From Leptolyngbya sp. KIOST-1 (GTDB lineage: Bacteria; Cyanobacteriota; Cyanobacteriia; Phormidesmidales; Phormidesmidaceae), in NCBI RefSeq assembly GCF_000763385.1, contig NZ_JQFA01000004.1, positions 434,001-498,000 on the forward strand: a DNA stretch of 64,000 nucleotides, read 5' to 3'. A program made the position numbers and the translations under genes. Positions 17,767 to 26,446 of the stretch are shown here, piece by piece. The stretch's first letter is position 1, and every line of letters begins with the position of its first letter. The notes beneath the pieces were generated by a model. That model did not search any database. It had not been told where the DNA came from and saw nothing but the letters and a program-made list of their open reading frames with translations.

Positions 17767-18936
17767 TCAGGCTGAGAGAAACTGAGCCATCTTATCGATC
17801 GCGGCTTCCAGAACCGTCGGTGGATGCACCAGGGCAATGCGCACGTAGCCCTCCCCCGCTTTGCCAAAGCCAATGCCGGGGGCCAGCGCTACGCCGGTTT
17901 GCTCGACCAGGCCCAGGCAGAACCCCTGGGAATCGTGGGCAAAGCGATCGGGCAGTTTGGCCCATATGTACATGGTAGCCTCGGGCACCGGCACCGCCCA
18001 CCCCACCCGACTCAGGGCCGCGATCGCCGCATCGCGCCGCTGGCGAAAGGTGTCGATTATGTGCTGGACGGTGTCCTGGGGACCGCAGAGAGCGGCGATC
18101 GCTCCCCGCTGAATGCCTGGATACTGATTAAAATCAACGCTGGCTTTGACCTGGCGCAGGGCGGTGATCAGCTCCCTATTGCCGATCGCGTAGCCCACTC
18201 GAAAGCCGCCCATGCTGTACGACTTCGACATGGTAAAGAACTCGATGGTGCAGGTTTTGTCGGGGTCGGCCTGGATTGCCGAAAGGGCTGGTTTACCGGT
18301 GAATGTCAGGTCAACGTAGGGAAAGTCGTGGGCCAGCACCAGGTTGTGACGCTGACAAAAGGCCACCGCTTCACGCCAAAAGTCGAGGGACGCCGTAGCC
18401 GTGGTGGGGTTGTGGGGGTAGCTCAGGACCATCAACCGCGACTGCTCCAGCACCGCCGCCGGGATCTGATCAAACTGGGGCAAAAAGCCGTTTTCTGCCA
18501 GTAAGGGCATGGGGTAAATCTGCCCGTTGGCCAGGTACACGCCCCCAGCGTGGGAGGGGTAGCCGGGGTCCATCAGCAGGGCAAAGTCGCCGGGGTTGAG
18601 GATGGCCAGGGGCAAGTGGGCGGTGCCCTCCTGGGAGCCGATCAGCAGCAGCACTTCGGTTTCGGGATCGACCGCCACCCCAAACTTGTCGGTGTACCAG
18701 CGCGCCGCCGCCTGGCGAAACGCTTCAGTGCCCGAAAACAGGCAGTAGCCGTGGGTGCTGGGGTCGGGCAGCGCCGCCGCGATCGCCTCCAGCACGTGGG
18801 GTGGGGTGGGCAGATCGGAGGACCCCAGCGACAGATCCACAATCGCCTTGCCAGCGGCCCGTGCGGCGGCCTTGGCCCGATCCATATCGGCAAACACATT
18901 GGCCCGCAGGGGCCTGATTCGTTGGGCAATTTGCAT
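17767..18936 (-). CDS. PLP-dependent class I/II aminotransferase (LL-diaminopimelate aminotransferase-like)
   Basis: A 389-residue fold-type I enzyme. Markers are SLGSSDLPTPPHVLEA near the N-terminus, DPGYPSHAGGVYLANG, SYPHNPTTATA, and SKSYSMGGFRVGY with the Schiff-base Lys. RIALVHPP near the end contains the substrate-carboxylate Arg. Cyanobacterial homologues of this type are usually annotated as LL-diaminopimelate or general aminotransferases, and the exact substrate cannot be decided from sequence alone. It is monocistronic and divergent from the GGDEF gene. Confidence 0.85.
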   Translation of the reverse strand: MQIAQRIRPLRANVFADMDRAKAAARAAGKAIVDLSLGSSDLPTPPHVLEAIAAALPDPSTHGYCLFSGTEAFRQAAARWYTDKFGVAVDPETEVLLLIGSQEGTAHLPLAILNPGDFALLMDPGYPSHAGGVYLANGQIYPMPLLAENGFLPQFDQIPAAVLEQSRLMVLSYPHNPTTATASLDFWREAVAFCQRHNLVLAHDFPYVDLTFTGKPALSAIQADPDKTCTIEFFTMSKSYSMGGFRVGYAIGNRELITALRQVKASVDFNQYPGIQRGAIAALCGPQDTVQHIIDTFRQRRDAAIAALSRVGWAVPVPEATMYIWAKLPDRFAHDSQGFCLGLVEQTGVALAPGIGFGKAGEGYVRIALVHPPTVLEAAIDKMAQFLSA

Positions 18937-19167
18937 AGGCTGGGGTGGAGGGCGGCCTGCCCCTAGACAGAAGAAAACAACTCAGACGCAATCTGTAGGA
19001 GAACACTAATTATAAAAATAAAACCCAGGTCTGGTTCGCCCGGCTGCTCTCTCAACCAGTCCTGACCAGAATATTACAGATTATCTCGCTTCAGCCCGCC
19101 TCGGGTGATTGGCCCGCCTCCTGTGACCACTCTATAAGTGTGCCTTTACTGTGGGGCATTCCCTACT

Positions 19168-20706
19168 ATGAACCCAGTGCAGCCCAAGTCCTTAGGAGAT
19201 GCCTACCCGGCCCTGGGTAATTTTCTGCGGCTCACCTCGCTCACCCTGGCGGCTCCGCAGCTGGCGCTGACGGTGCAGGTGGGCCAGGACTGGCGCCACG
19301 GCGGCGTGATGAACTACGGCCATCTGGCTGCCGCTGTTCTGCGCGAGGTGTTGTCTAGCCAGCCCATTCAAGGCACTACGGTAGAGGTCCAGCCGCTCTC
19401 GCTGAGCACCTACAGCCGCTCGGAAACCGGTGGCGATGCCGTGCTGGTGGGGCACCTGCGAAGCACCAACGCCCGCTACCAGCTCACGGTTTATGTGCCC
19501 GGCTTGGCAGTAGCGGACCTCAGCGAGGTCCAGATCAAAACCCTCCAGTACCTCGCAGAACAGGTGCTGCTATGCCTGACCCTGGCTCAACCCGTCCATC
19601 CCAGCCCTGGACCGGAGCCTGAGCCAACATCCGGGGCGATCGCCGCCGCCAGCATCAATTTTTTGTCGCGGGTGGTGCCCCTCACCTCCCCCAGCCCGAT
19701 GGCTCACCAGATACACCAGGGGCATCCGCGGCTGGTCGATCTGGTGGCTCAGCTCCAGGCCTGTTTGTCTTACCAGCAGCTGGGCCAGCTGTTGGCCACC
19801 TACTTACCCTACTTTTTCCCCCATCAGTCGGGTCGCCTGGTGCTGTTTTCCGGTTCTCCTGAGCCCTGCGCGGTGCTGACCCAGTGGGGCGATGCGAACC
19901 CCCTGACCGTGGTTGAGCAGCAGTGCTGCTACTCTCACGCTCAGCAGCTGGATGCGCCGTTGGGCATGGGTCAGGAATGTCACCAGTGCCAGGTCACCCA
20001 CCGGCCCGCTTTGCTGACCAAGTGTATTGTGCTGGGCCTGGTCAACGACACGACCTGTGTGGTGCAGCTGGTACAGCTGGAGTCGGAACCCTTTAGCCCG
20101 GTTCAGACGGCGCTGCTGAAAAAGCTGTCGGAGCAAATTTTGTTCGTCATGCAGCGGCTGTTCCTGCTCGAAGACCTTCAGGATCAGGCGCTCAAAGATC
20201 CGCTGACTGGGCTGCTCAATCGTCGCCATGCCGAAACAGTGCTTAACAACCTGTGTCAGACCGCGAACCGGCGGCAAAACTTCAGCGTCATTTTGATCGA
20301 CATTGACCACTTCAAGGCTATTAACGATACCTATGGTCACCAGTCAGGTGACATCGTGCTGCAGAATATTGCCATGATGTTGCGGGGCCACGTGCGCAGC
20401 CAGGACATCGTCTACCGCTACGGCGGCGAAGAGTTTTGCATGGTCTTGCTCGATACTAACCCCGAGGTAGCGCTCAAGCGAGCCGAAAAGATTCGGCGAG
20501 CCGTCAAGTACGTCAACCACTCCTGCCATGGTCATGTGTTGCCGTCCCTGACCATTTCGCTGGGGGTGTCCAGCTTTCCCCACCACGGTGAAACAGCGCA
20601 GACGCTGATAGAGCTGGCCGACAGAGCACTGTACTGGGCCAAAAGACATGGCCGCGATCGCGCCATCAGCGTAGACCAGATGCGGTCTACCGTTGAAGTA
20701 GGCTAA
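19168..20706 (+). CDS. Diguanylate cyclase: GAF-like region plus GGDEF domain
   Basis: The 512 residues run from the ATG at 19168; a GTG at 19138 would add ten. The first about 155 residues are an uncharacterised domain, followed by a Pro-rich linker and a GAF-like region of about 150 residues with several Cys (EQQCCYSHAQQ, GQECHQCQ) that could bind metal or sense redox. The C-terminal GGDEF domain starts at DPLTGLLNRRHAE, has the metal-binding IDIDHFKAIND and the active loop YGGEEF (near base 20415). It should make c-di-GMP from GTP. No EAL or HD-GYP gene is nearby. Confidence 0.9.
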   Translation: MNPVQPKSLGDAYPALGNFLRLTSLTLAAPQLALTVQVGQDWRHGGVMNYGHLAAAVLREVLSSQPIQGTTVEVQPLSLSTYSRSETGGDAVLVGHLRSTNARYQLTVYVPGLAVADLSEVQIKTLQYLAEQVLLCLTLAQPVHPSPGPEPEPTSGAIAAASINFLSRVVPLTSPSPMAHQIHQGHPRLVDLVAQLQACLSYQQLGQLLATYLPYFFPHQSGRLVLFSGSPEPCAVLTQWGDANPLTVVEQQCCYSHAQQLDAPLGMGQECHQCQVTHRPALLTKCIVLGLVNDTTCVVQLVQLESEPFSPVQTALLKKLSEQILFVMQRLFLLEDLQDQALKDPLTGLLNRRHAETVLNNLCQTANRRQNFSVILIDIDHFKAINDTYGHQSGDIVLQNIAMMLRGHVRSQDIVYRYGGEEFCMVLLDTNPEVALKRAEKIRRAVKYVNHSCHGHVLPSLTISLGVSSFPHHGETAQTLIELADRALYWAKRHGRDRAISVDQMRSTVEVG

Positions 20707-20861
20707 CCCGATTTAGCCCCATGTCCGGATCAAAACGGGGACCCAGTCAAAACGGGCCGCCCATCCCGAAGGCATGCGCCAGCCCGCCATTTCTGACACC
20801 TGGAACCTGGAACCGGGAACCTGACACCCCAGCCAAGCTAGTCCACCTCTACCAGGCAAAC

Positions 20862-21635
20862 CTAGTCAAACTTGTCAATCTGCGATCGCAGTTCTTCCAG
20901 CTCGGCATCCACCGCCGTCGCCTCGCTGGCCGGAATCGTCGACTCGCCGGGGGGCAACGCACTTTGATCTACCGTGCCGCCCGCCAGCTGGGCCTTCATC
21001 GACGCCAGTTCCGCATCGACATCACTGCCGGCATCCAACATGGCAAACTGGCTCTCCAGGTCGGCCCCGGCCAGCTCTGCCGCCGCCTGAGATTTGGCCT
21101 CCATTTGCAGCACCTTATCTTCCATGCGCTCGAAAGCGGCCATGGCGCTGCTGGTATTGAGGCTGCTGGTGGTGCTTTGCAGCTGCTCGTTGGCCCTGGC
21201 GGCACTGGCCCGCGCCTTGAGCATGTCTCGTTTAGTCTTGGCCTCGGATAGCTTGCTCTCCAACCCAATCAGGTCGCGCTTGAGCTTGTCAACGATTGCA
21301 CTCTGAGAGTCGAGCTGAGTTTTCAGCGCCACCGCAGTTTCAGCCTGGCTTTTTTTACGCAGCAGCGCCTGCTTGGCCAGGTCTTCCTCGCCCTTTTGCA
21401 GGGCGAGCTGAGCCCGCTGCTGCCAGCTGCTGGCCTCGCTCTGGGCCTTGTCGTACTGCTGCTGCACTCGCTTCTGACTGGCGATCGCGCCCGCCACCGC
21501 CTGACGCATCTGAACCAGGTCTTCCTGCATGTCGATAATGGCCTGATCCAGGATTTTCTCCGGATTCTCGGCCGAACTCACCGCCGCATTCAGGTTAGAG
21601 CGAACCACTCGGCTAACGCGATCAAATAACCCCAT
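20862..21635 (-). CDS. vipp1: Vipp1/IM30 membrane-remodelling protein (PspA family)
   Basis: A 257-residue protein starting MGLFDRVSRVVRSNLNAAVS, the amphipathic helix of the PspA/IM30 family, followed by long coiled-coil helices. A C-terminal extension of about 35 residues after a linker ends DAELEELRSQIDKF; this extra helix distinguishes Vipp1 from bacterial PspA. Vipp1 is an ESCRT-III-like protein that assembles rings and rods on membranes and is needed for thylakoid biogenesis and repair. It is monocistronic here. Confidence 0.93.
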   Translation of the reverse strand: MGLFDRVSRVVRSNLNAAVSSAENPEKILDQAIIDMQEDLVQMRQAVAGAIASQKRVQQQYDKAQSEASSWQQRAQLALQKGEEDLAKQALLRKKSQAETAVALKTQLDSQSAIVDKLKRDLIGLESKLSEAKTKRDMLKARASAARANEQLQSTTSSLNTSSAMAAFERMEDKVLQMEAKSQAAAELAGADLESQFAMLDAGSDVDAELASMKAQLAGGTVDQSALPPGESTIPASEATAVDAELEELRSQIDKFD

Positions 21636-21716
21636 GACGTGCTGCTTCCTCAGTTACGGTGTGCGATGGTCTTTCTTAGTTTACAGAAAGCCAGCGGCGA
21701 TCGGGCAGGGTGGGGA

Positions 21717-21841
21717 GTGTGAGTAGATGAGTGGGTGAGTGGATGAGTGGGTGGGTGGGTGAGTGCTTATTTTTATCTACCCTCCTACCCTCCTACCCTC
21801 CTACCCTCCTACCCATCCACCCCTCTACCCCTCTACCCCAA
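21717..21841. repeat. Short tandem repeats (GTGAGTGGATGAGTGG and CCTACCCT types)
   Basis: Degenerate 4-8 bp units run from the G/T-rich side (21717-21765) into a C/T-rich side (21780-21840). The array reaches the stop codon of the 88-residue protein gene. Related arrays lie at about 27884-27905, 30138-30195, 48163-48236 and 61368-61403. Confidence 0.8.
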
Positions 21842-22099
21842 ATCCTCCGCCTGCCACTTTAGCACCGACGCATTCACCCCCTGCTCGCGCTTGAGCTTGG
21901 CGTCTTTCTCAAACCACTGGATCATCTGCACGGCTGTCAGGGCTTCGATGGGGGTGTCGGTATCGGCGGCGATCACCTTCAGCAGCTTGGCGGTGGAGAT
22001 GGTCAGCCGGGCCAGAAACTTCTCGGGGGAGGTCAGCAGGGCTTTGTCAACTTCTGCCGACTCGTCGGGGGTAAGAAACTGAAGCGATTGGTCAAGCAT
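21833..22099 (-). CDS. Conserved hypothetical protein, 88 residues
   Basis: A small all-helical protein (MLDQSLQFLTPDESAEVDKA at the start) with a charged, soluble composition and normal codon use. It looks like a small cyanobacterial hypothetical, but no functional motif is visible. Its stop codon lies inside the short tandem repeat array at 21717-21841. It is on the same strand as the symporter gene, but a 290-bp gap separates them. Confidence 0.65.
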   Translation of the reverse strand: MLDQSLQFLTPDESAEVDKALLTSPEKFLARLTISTAKLLKVIAADTDTPIEALTAVQMIQWFEKDAKLKREQGVNASVLKWQAEDLG

Positions 22100-22281
22100 G
22101 GTGGGGCACGATTCTCAAAGGGCAACTGTATCTATACTGATCCATACTGCACTCTCCTACCGAATCCGACCTTAACCTCGCCTCTCAACCGGGGCTGCGC
22201 CGGGGCAAGCGGTGGTTGACCAGCCCAATCCCGGGTATTCAGACGGATCTGGGATTTAGATCCAGCTGAGGTTGGCAACAT

Positions 22282-22330
22282 CTCGCCCAACCAACTCGCC
22301 CAACCAACTCGCCCAACCAACTCGCCCAAC
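22282..22330. repeat. 13-bp tandem repeat, about 3.8 copies
   Basis: The unit CTCGCCCAACCAA is repeated without change from 22282 to 22330, in the gap after the symporter stop codon. Confidence 0.9.
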
Positions 22331-22391
22331 AAAAAGGCGGCGGCCAGGGGTACCCGGTCGCCGCTGTTCACTGGAGAGAGTTGTTATAGAT

Positions 22392-23831
22392 CTACGCTTC
22401 AGGCAGCGCTTTGGATGTTTTGGCTCGGAAGCTGCCCAGCCAGGCCCCCAGCAGGTAGCCTGCCGTACACAGCAGCAGCCCGTAGATATTCACTCCCAAA
22501 TCCACCGCGTAACGGCCGGTGCCCAGGCTCATCCAGGCCGGGAAGATCGGAGCCCCGATGACGTTTTCGGCCACCCGCAGCACGCCAAACCCCAGCCCTG
22601 GCCAGAAGGCGAGGTGAAAGCTGAGCGCCCCGGCCCGACGCAAAAACGCCAGCAAAAAGATCGGGGCCAGCCCCATCACCATGGTGCCGCTGATCGTGGT
22701 GGCGAGGATGATGGCGGGGCCGACGCGATCGCCCATGTAAATGCTCAGCAGGGGGACATTGCCCAGTAGCGCGATCGCGATAATCCACCAGCGGCCAATG
22801 CGGGCCTGGCCCTCAGTCGGGGCACCCTTGCGGTGAAACCAGTCCCGCGCCCCCACCTTGGCGGTGCTGGAAAAGGTGGAATCCAGAGTTGAACCGGCGC
22901 TGGTCAGCATGATGGCGTTGAACACCAGCAGCATGGGCAGGCCAAACAGGGCAGGTACCGTCAGGCTGGGCGACCCCTCAGCCCCTACGGTGCGGGCATA
23001 CAGGCCCACGCTGCTAAACAAAAAGATAAAGCCGCCGCTGATCAGCCCGGCCCAGAGAAAGGCCTTGACCATGGTGCGGGGCCCGGTGATAAAGGCGCGA
23101 TCGGTCAACACCGGGTCGTGGAAGGGGTAGCTGAGCACCTGTACCAGGGCCAGGGCACAGAAGGTCAGCCCGGCCGCCTGGGTGTCGGGGTCTACCATCG
23201 GCAGGCCTGCCCGCGCCAGGCCAGGGCCAACGGTAGCCAGGATGGCCACCAGCAGTACCGCCGCCAGTACCATCTGGGCACCATCGGTAAGCAGGCTGCT
23301 GCGCAGGCCGCCCAGCAGGGTGTAGTACACGGTAAACAGGGTGACGACCAGGGCTGCGACCCAGTACCCGGCGCTGCCCTCAGGGCCAAAGTAGAGCGAA
23401 AAAACCTTGGTGTTGGACCACACTTCGTTTAGCAGGCGAATGGCGATCGCCAGCAAAAACAGCCGCGAGCAGACCTTGCCGTACTTGCTGACCAAAAACT
23501 CTGGAATCGAGCGAAAGCCGCCCCGCGTGCGGAGAAAGTAGAGCGCGATCGCGGCGGTGACAAAGCTCAGGTAGTAGATGGCGTAGCCAAGGCCCCCCAG
23601 TACCCCAAAGGACTGTCCCAGACTGGCGGCATTGTCGATAGATTTGGCAAAAATCCAGGAAATGGCCGCACTGGCCACCAGCAGCCACAGCCCCGGTGCC
23701 GCCCCGGTGCTCGACTGCCCCTCAAAAAACTCCGGCGGACTGACGCGATCGGGGGTGGTCTGCCGCACCAGGTAAAGCAAAAAGCCGCAGTACCCGGCCA
23801 GCAGTGTCCAAGTGATTGTAGTTTCAACCAT
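22392..23831 (-). CDS. Sodium:solute symporter (SSS family)
   Basis: A 479-residue membrane protein from the ATG at 23831; the longer open frame upstream is not family-like. About 13 spans are predicted. SSS features include the early EFFEGQSS segment, SWIFAKSIDNAASLG, GFRSIPEFLVSKYG, and LLTDGAQMVLA in the centre. MLTSAGSTLDSTFSS carries the Ser/Thr pair typical of the Na2 site. It should import an organic solute with Na+; the substrate is unknown. A second SSS protein of a different subgroup is encoded at 48222-50006. Confidence 0.88.
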   Translation of the reverse strand: MVETTITWTLLAGYCGFLLYLVRQTTPDRVSPPEFFEGQSSTGAAPGLWLLVASAAISWIFAKSIDNAASLGQSFGVLGGLGYAIYYLSFVTAAIALYFLRTRGGFRSIPEFLVSKYGKVCSRLFLLAIAIRLLNEVWSNTKVFSLYFGPEGSAGYWVAALVVTLFTVYYTLLGGLRSSLLTDGAQMVLAAVLLVAILATVGPGLARAGLPMVDPDTQAAGLTFCALALVQVLSYPFHDPVLTDRAFITGPRTMVKAFLWAGLISGGFIFLFSSVGLYARTVGAEGSPSLTVPALFGLPMLLVFNAIMLTSAGSTLDSTFSSTAKVGARDWFHRKGAPTEGQARIGRWWIIAIALLGNVPLLSIYMGDRVGPAIILATTISGTMVMGLAPIFLLAFLRRAGALSFHLAFWPGLGFGVLRVAENVIGAPIFPAWMSLGTGRYAVDLGVNIYGLLLCTAGYLLGAWLGSFRAKTSKALPEA

Positions 23832-23961
23832 AGATAGCTGTCCCTTTTTGGCCCTCAACCGGCCTTGATTAACGTGAATAAACTGACAAAACTCTGCCGT
23901 CAGGCGGCTCCAGCCGGGGGGATTCGGCGTTGCTGAATGCGGGTATGGTATGCTTCCCCAG

Positions 23962-24016
23962 CCCCCAATTCTGGAGGGAATCGCAATCCCAAAGTCCCCC
24001 AGAATTGGGGGACTTT
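23962..24016. repeat. Hyphenated palindromic intergenic element
   Basis: CCCCCAATTCTGG at 23962-23974 is the inverted copy of CCAGAATTGGGGG at 23999-24011. The second copy lies in a hairpin at 23991-24016 with perfect 11-bp arms AAAGTCCCCCA / TGGGGGACTTT. Elements of this kind are scattered in many cyanobacterial genomes. Confidence 0.85.
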
Positions 24017-24077
24017 GGAGGCGATGAAAGGATGGGAAGTTTACAGATTCATTACTCAATTCAGCAATGCCGGGGAT

Positions 24078-24920
24078 TCAACCGCTGGTTTCCCCCCTTA
24101 CCTGGCGAGGCCTCACCGCTCGCTCCGCCTCTGGCAGCACCTCAGCGCAGGTCGTCCACACCCCGCTCAGCAGCGAGTCCTGAAACTCCTGGGGCAACCC
24201 CGCCTCCGCCATAGCGGCCACCACAGGTTCCGGATTGTAAACCAGCGGCACAATCCGAGGCACGGGCGCAGCGCACCCGGCAGGAAACTCTAGCTCAGCG
24301 AAGTAGACGTGGGGCTGGCCCTCGTGGGCAGGGCGTCCCAGCACGCCCACATTGCACCAGAACCCGCCGGGCACCGCTCGTACCCAGGGAATGCCCGTGT
24401 GGGTGGCGCAGATGCCGTCTACCCCATAGCGCTCCAGACAGGCTGTAATCCAGGGGTCGGCGGTGGTCGATTCCCAGACAAACTCGTTGACCTGGTCGGG
24501 GCTGCCGTGGCACAGCAAAATGCTGCCGTCGCGCCAGTGCAGTCGAATCAGCGGCGGCAGGGTGTGCAGCCAGGCCCGGTGCCCAGGCGCGGTGTGGGCA
24601 TAGGTGTAGTCGTAGCTAATTTGGGCGAACTGGCGATCGCGCGGGTCGCTGTAGCCGCAGCCGCAGTCGCGTTCCCCGGCCCCAACCGCGTAGTCGTAGT
24701 TGCCCTGCAGGCAAACCACGCCCGCCTGGCGCAGCAGGTCCAGGGTGCGGTTGGGCTGTGGGCCAAAGCCGCCGATGTCGCCCAAACAAAAGCGGTGCGG
24801 CAGGGAGGCCGTTTGGGCCAAAAAGGCCTCTACGGCCCCAAAGTTGCTGTAGGGGCCACCGCACAGGGCGATGCGATCGCACCCCGGCGAAATTTCAAAG
24901 TCAATGGGCTCTGCGGGCAT
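24078..24920 (-). CDS. Calcineurin-like metallophosphoesterase family protein with altered motif I
   Basis: A 280-residue protein. Family motifs are FCLGDIGGFGP (GD motif), CLQGNYDYAV (GNHD-like), LLCHGSPDQ and CATHTGIPW (the histidine ligands). Motif I, normally DxHG, reads LCGGPYSNFGA, so the first metal-binding Asp and His are absent. A Cys-rich loop GERDCGCGYSD is also present. It may use one metal, bind rather than cleave, or act on an unusual substrate. No operon partner is seen; sufR lies 212 bp downstream on the same strand. Confidence 0.75.
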   Translation of the reverse strand: MPAEPIDFEISPGCDRIALCGGPYSNFGAVEAFLAQTASLPHRFCLGDIGGFGPQPNRTLDLLRQAGVVCLQGNYDYAVGAGERDCGCGYSDPRDRQFAQISYDYTYAHTAPGHRAWLHTLPPLIRLHWRDGSILLCHGSPDQVNEFVWESTTADPWITACLERYGVDGICATHTGIPWVRAVPGGFWCNVGVLGRPAHEGQPHVYFAELEFPAGCAAPVPRIVPLVYNPEPVVAAMAEAGLPQEFQDSLLSGVWTTCAEVLPEAERAVRPRQVRGETSG

Positions 24921-25075
24921 AGCTCAATCCACGCTCAACAGGTAGTCAGTTGAGCGCTACCTTAGCAGGGCTGACTGAATTTTGCCTGAGCAAACAAAAT
25001 TGTGGTCTGCGGCGATCGCCCTCCCTTCGCCTTACACCGTGCCCCAGTCCTTGACGACATCAGTCAGCCCATCAT

Positions 25076-25096
25076 CCGGCCACCGGCCACCGGCCA
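25076..25096. repeat. Three copies of the 7-bp unit CCGGCCA
   Basis: A perfect 7-bp tandem array in the 212-bp gap between the sufR stop and the metallophosphoesterase start. Confidence 0.85.
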
Positions 25097-25132
25097 CCCC
25101 AGCCAGAGTAGTTCAACATCTACCAGGCAGCC

Positions 25133-25798
25133 CTAGCCCCGCCCCTGCACCAGATAGCCGCAGCGGTGTTCGCCCTTGACCAGCCAGTGGGTGCGCTGCA
25201 CGGTGCAGTCAGCCAGGGCCACCTGAAACATCTCCAGCTCGTGGCCACAGACGCTCGGAAACGACTCAGCGATGTGGGAGATAGCGCAGTTGTACTCCGT
25301 GATGATGTAGCAGGGACCAGTCTTACAGATCTCCCCGTTGGGCTCGACCTCGTGCCACTCGGCCATATAGCCCTCGTCTTTGCGCAGCTGCACCAGCCGC
25401 GCCACCCGCTCCGCAATGGTGCCAGTGCCCACCCGGTTGCGATACTCCAGCGCCTTGCGCTCCCACTGCTTGCGCAGCACGGTGCCTACCTCCTCCTGGC
25501 CCAGGGTGTCGGCCAGGGTGTCGAGCAGGGAAATGGCAAACTCGTCGTACTTGGCGGGGAAGCGATCGCGCCCCTTGGGGCTGAGCTGGTACAGATGGTT
25601 GGGTCGCCCCATGCCCTCCTGCACGGCCCGGTGCTCAATCAGCGCCTCCGCCTCCAGGTCCTTGAGGTGGCGGCGAATCGCCTGGGTACTGACCTCCAGA
25701 TGGTCGGCAATGGCGTGGGCCGTGGCCTCACCCTGCCTGAGCAGGTACGTCAAAATATCGTCTTTAGTGGAGGTAGAGGGTTGCTGCACGGAGGTCAT
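25133..25798 (-). CDS. sufR: SufR, iron-sulfur-cluster-responsive repressor of suf genes
   Basis: The 221 residues run from the ATG at 25798. An N-terminal DeoR/ArsR-like winged helix (KDDILTYLLRQGEATAHAIA, then VSTQAIRRHLKDLE) binds DNA. The C-terminal part has the cysteines of SufR (NCAISHIA, VCGHELEMF, ADCTVQRTHW, HRCGY), three of which ligate a 4Fe-4S cluster in the family. SufR represses the suf operon when its cluster is intact. It is divergent from ftrC-sufBCDS, with two matching operators in between. Confidence 0.95.
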   Translation of the reverse strand: MTSVQQPSTSTKDDILTYLLRQGEATAHAIADHLEVSTQAIRRHLKDLEAEALIEHRAVQEGMGRPNHLYQLSPKGRDRFPAKYDEFAISLLDTLADTLGQEEVGTVLRKQWERKALEYRNRVGTGTIAERVARLVQLRKDEGYMAEWHEVEPNGEICKTGPCYIITEYNCAISHIAESFPSVCGHELEMFQVALADCTVQRTHWLVKGEHRCGYLVQGRG

Positions 25799-25906
25799 GG
25801 CGTTGGCCCATCTGGACAATAGAGAACATGGCTGTCGGCTGCCTCACGGACAACCCCCCTGCGGGTTTAGCGTCAAACCATTCCAGCGGGAGATTATCCA
25901 CTTTGA

Positions 25907-25920
25907 CAACCTTTATGTTG
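25907..25920. promoter_or_regulatory. SufR operator 1 (CAAC-N6-GTTG)
   Basis: A perfect inverted repeat, CAAC CTTTAT GTTG, matching the published SufR consensus. It lies in the sufR-ftrC divergent region, 109 bp upstream of sufR and 88 bp upstream of ftrC. Confidence 0.85.
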
Positions 25921-25946
25921 TTAAACTAGTCTAAGATTTAGTTAGA

Positions 25947-25960
25947 CAACTTAAATGTTG
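25947..25960. promoter_or_regulatory. SufR operator 2 (CAAC-N6-GTTG)
   Basis: A second perfect repeat, CAAC TTAAAT GTTG, exactly 40 bp from the first, which is close to four helical turns and puts both on one face of the DNA. It lies 48 bp upstream of ftrC. Confidence 0.85.
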
Positions 25961-26007
25961 CTTTAATTGTATAAAATTATTGGGCTGTGTAGCGTACCGA
26001 TCCTCTA

Positions 26008-26367
26008 ATGACTGACACCAAAACCACCCAGGCCACCGATAAGAACCTAGAGCTGATGCGCAACTTTGCCCAGAGCTACGCCAAGCGCACGGGCACCTAC
26101 TTCTGCGCCGACCCCGGTGTTACCGCCGTGGTGCTGGAGGGTTTGGCCAAGCACAAGGACGATCTTGGTTCGCCCCTGTGCCCCTGCCGCCACTACGAAG
26201 ACAAAGAGGCCGAGGTCAAAACCATTTACTGGAACTGCCCCTGCGTGCCCATGCAGGAGCGCAAAGAGTGCCACTGTATGCTCTTCCTCACCCCCGACAA
26301 CCCCTTCGCCGGCCAGGAACAAGACATTTCCTTCGAAACCATTCGGACTGAAACCAGTAAATACTAG
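26008..26367 (+). CDS. ftrC: Ferredoxin-thioredoxin reductase, catalytic chain
   Basis: A 119-residue protein with the cysteine pattern CADPG, CPCRHY, CPCVPM and CHCMLF, which holds the 4Fe-4S cluster and the redox disulfide of FTR. It reduces thioredoxin with electrons from ferredoxin and so links photosynthetic electron flow to enzyme activation. It is the first gene rightward from the SufR operators and lies 79 bp before sufB. This suggests SufR control and co-transcription with suf genes; the variable-chain gene ftrV is not in the window. Confidence 0.96.
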   Translation: MTDTKTTQATDKNLELMRNFAQSYAKRTGTYFCADPGVTAVVLEGLAKHKDDLGSPLCPCRHYEDKEAEVKTIYWNCPCVPMQERKECHCMLFLTPDNPFAGQEQDISFETIRTETSKY

Positions 26368-26446
26368 GGCTTCAGCTCCTCCCGGTGGACACGCCGTCCC
26401 TCCCCCGCCTTCCGAACCCTTTGCCGCCCGTTAAGAGAGTCGCATC

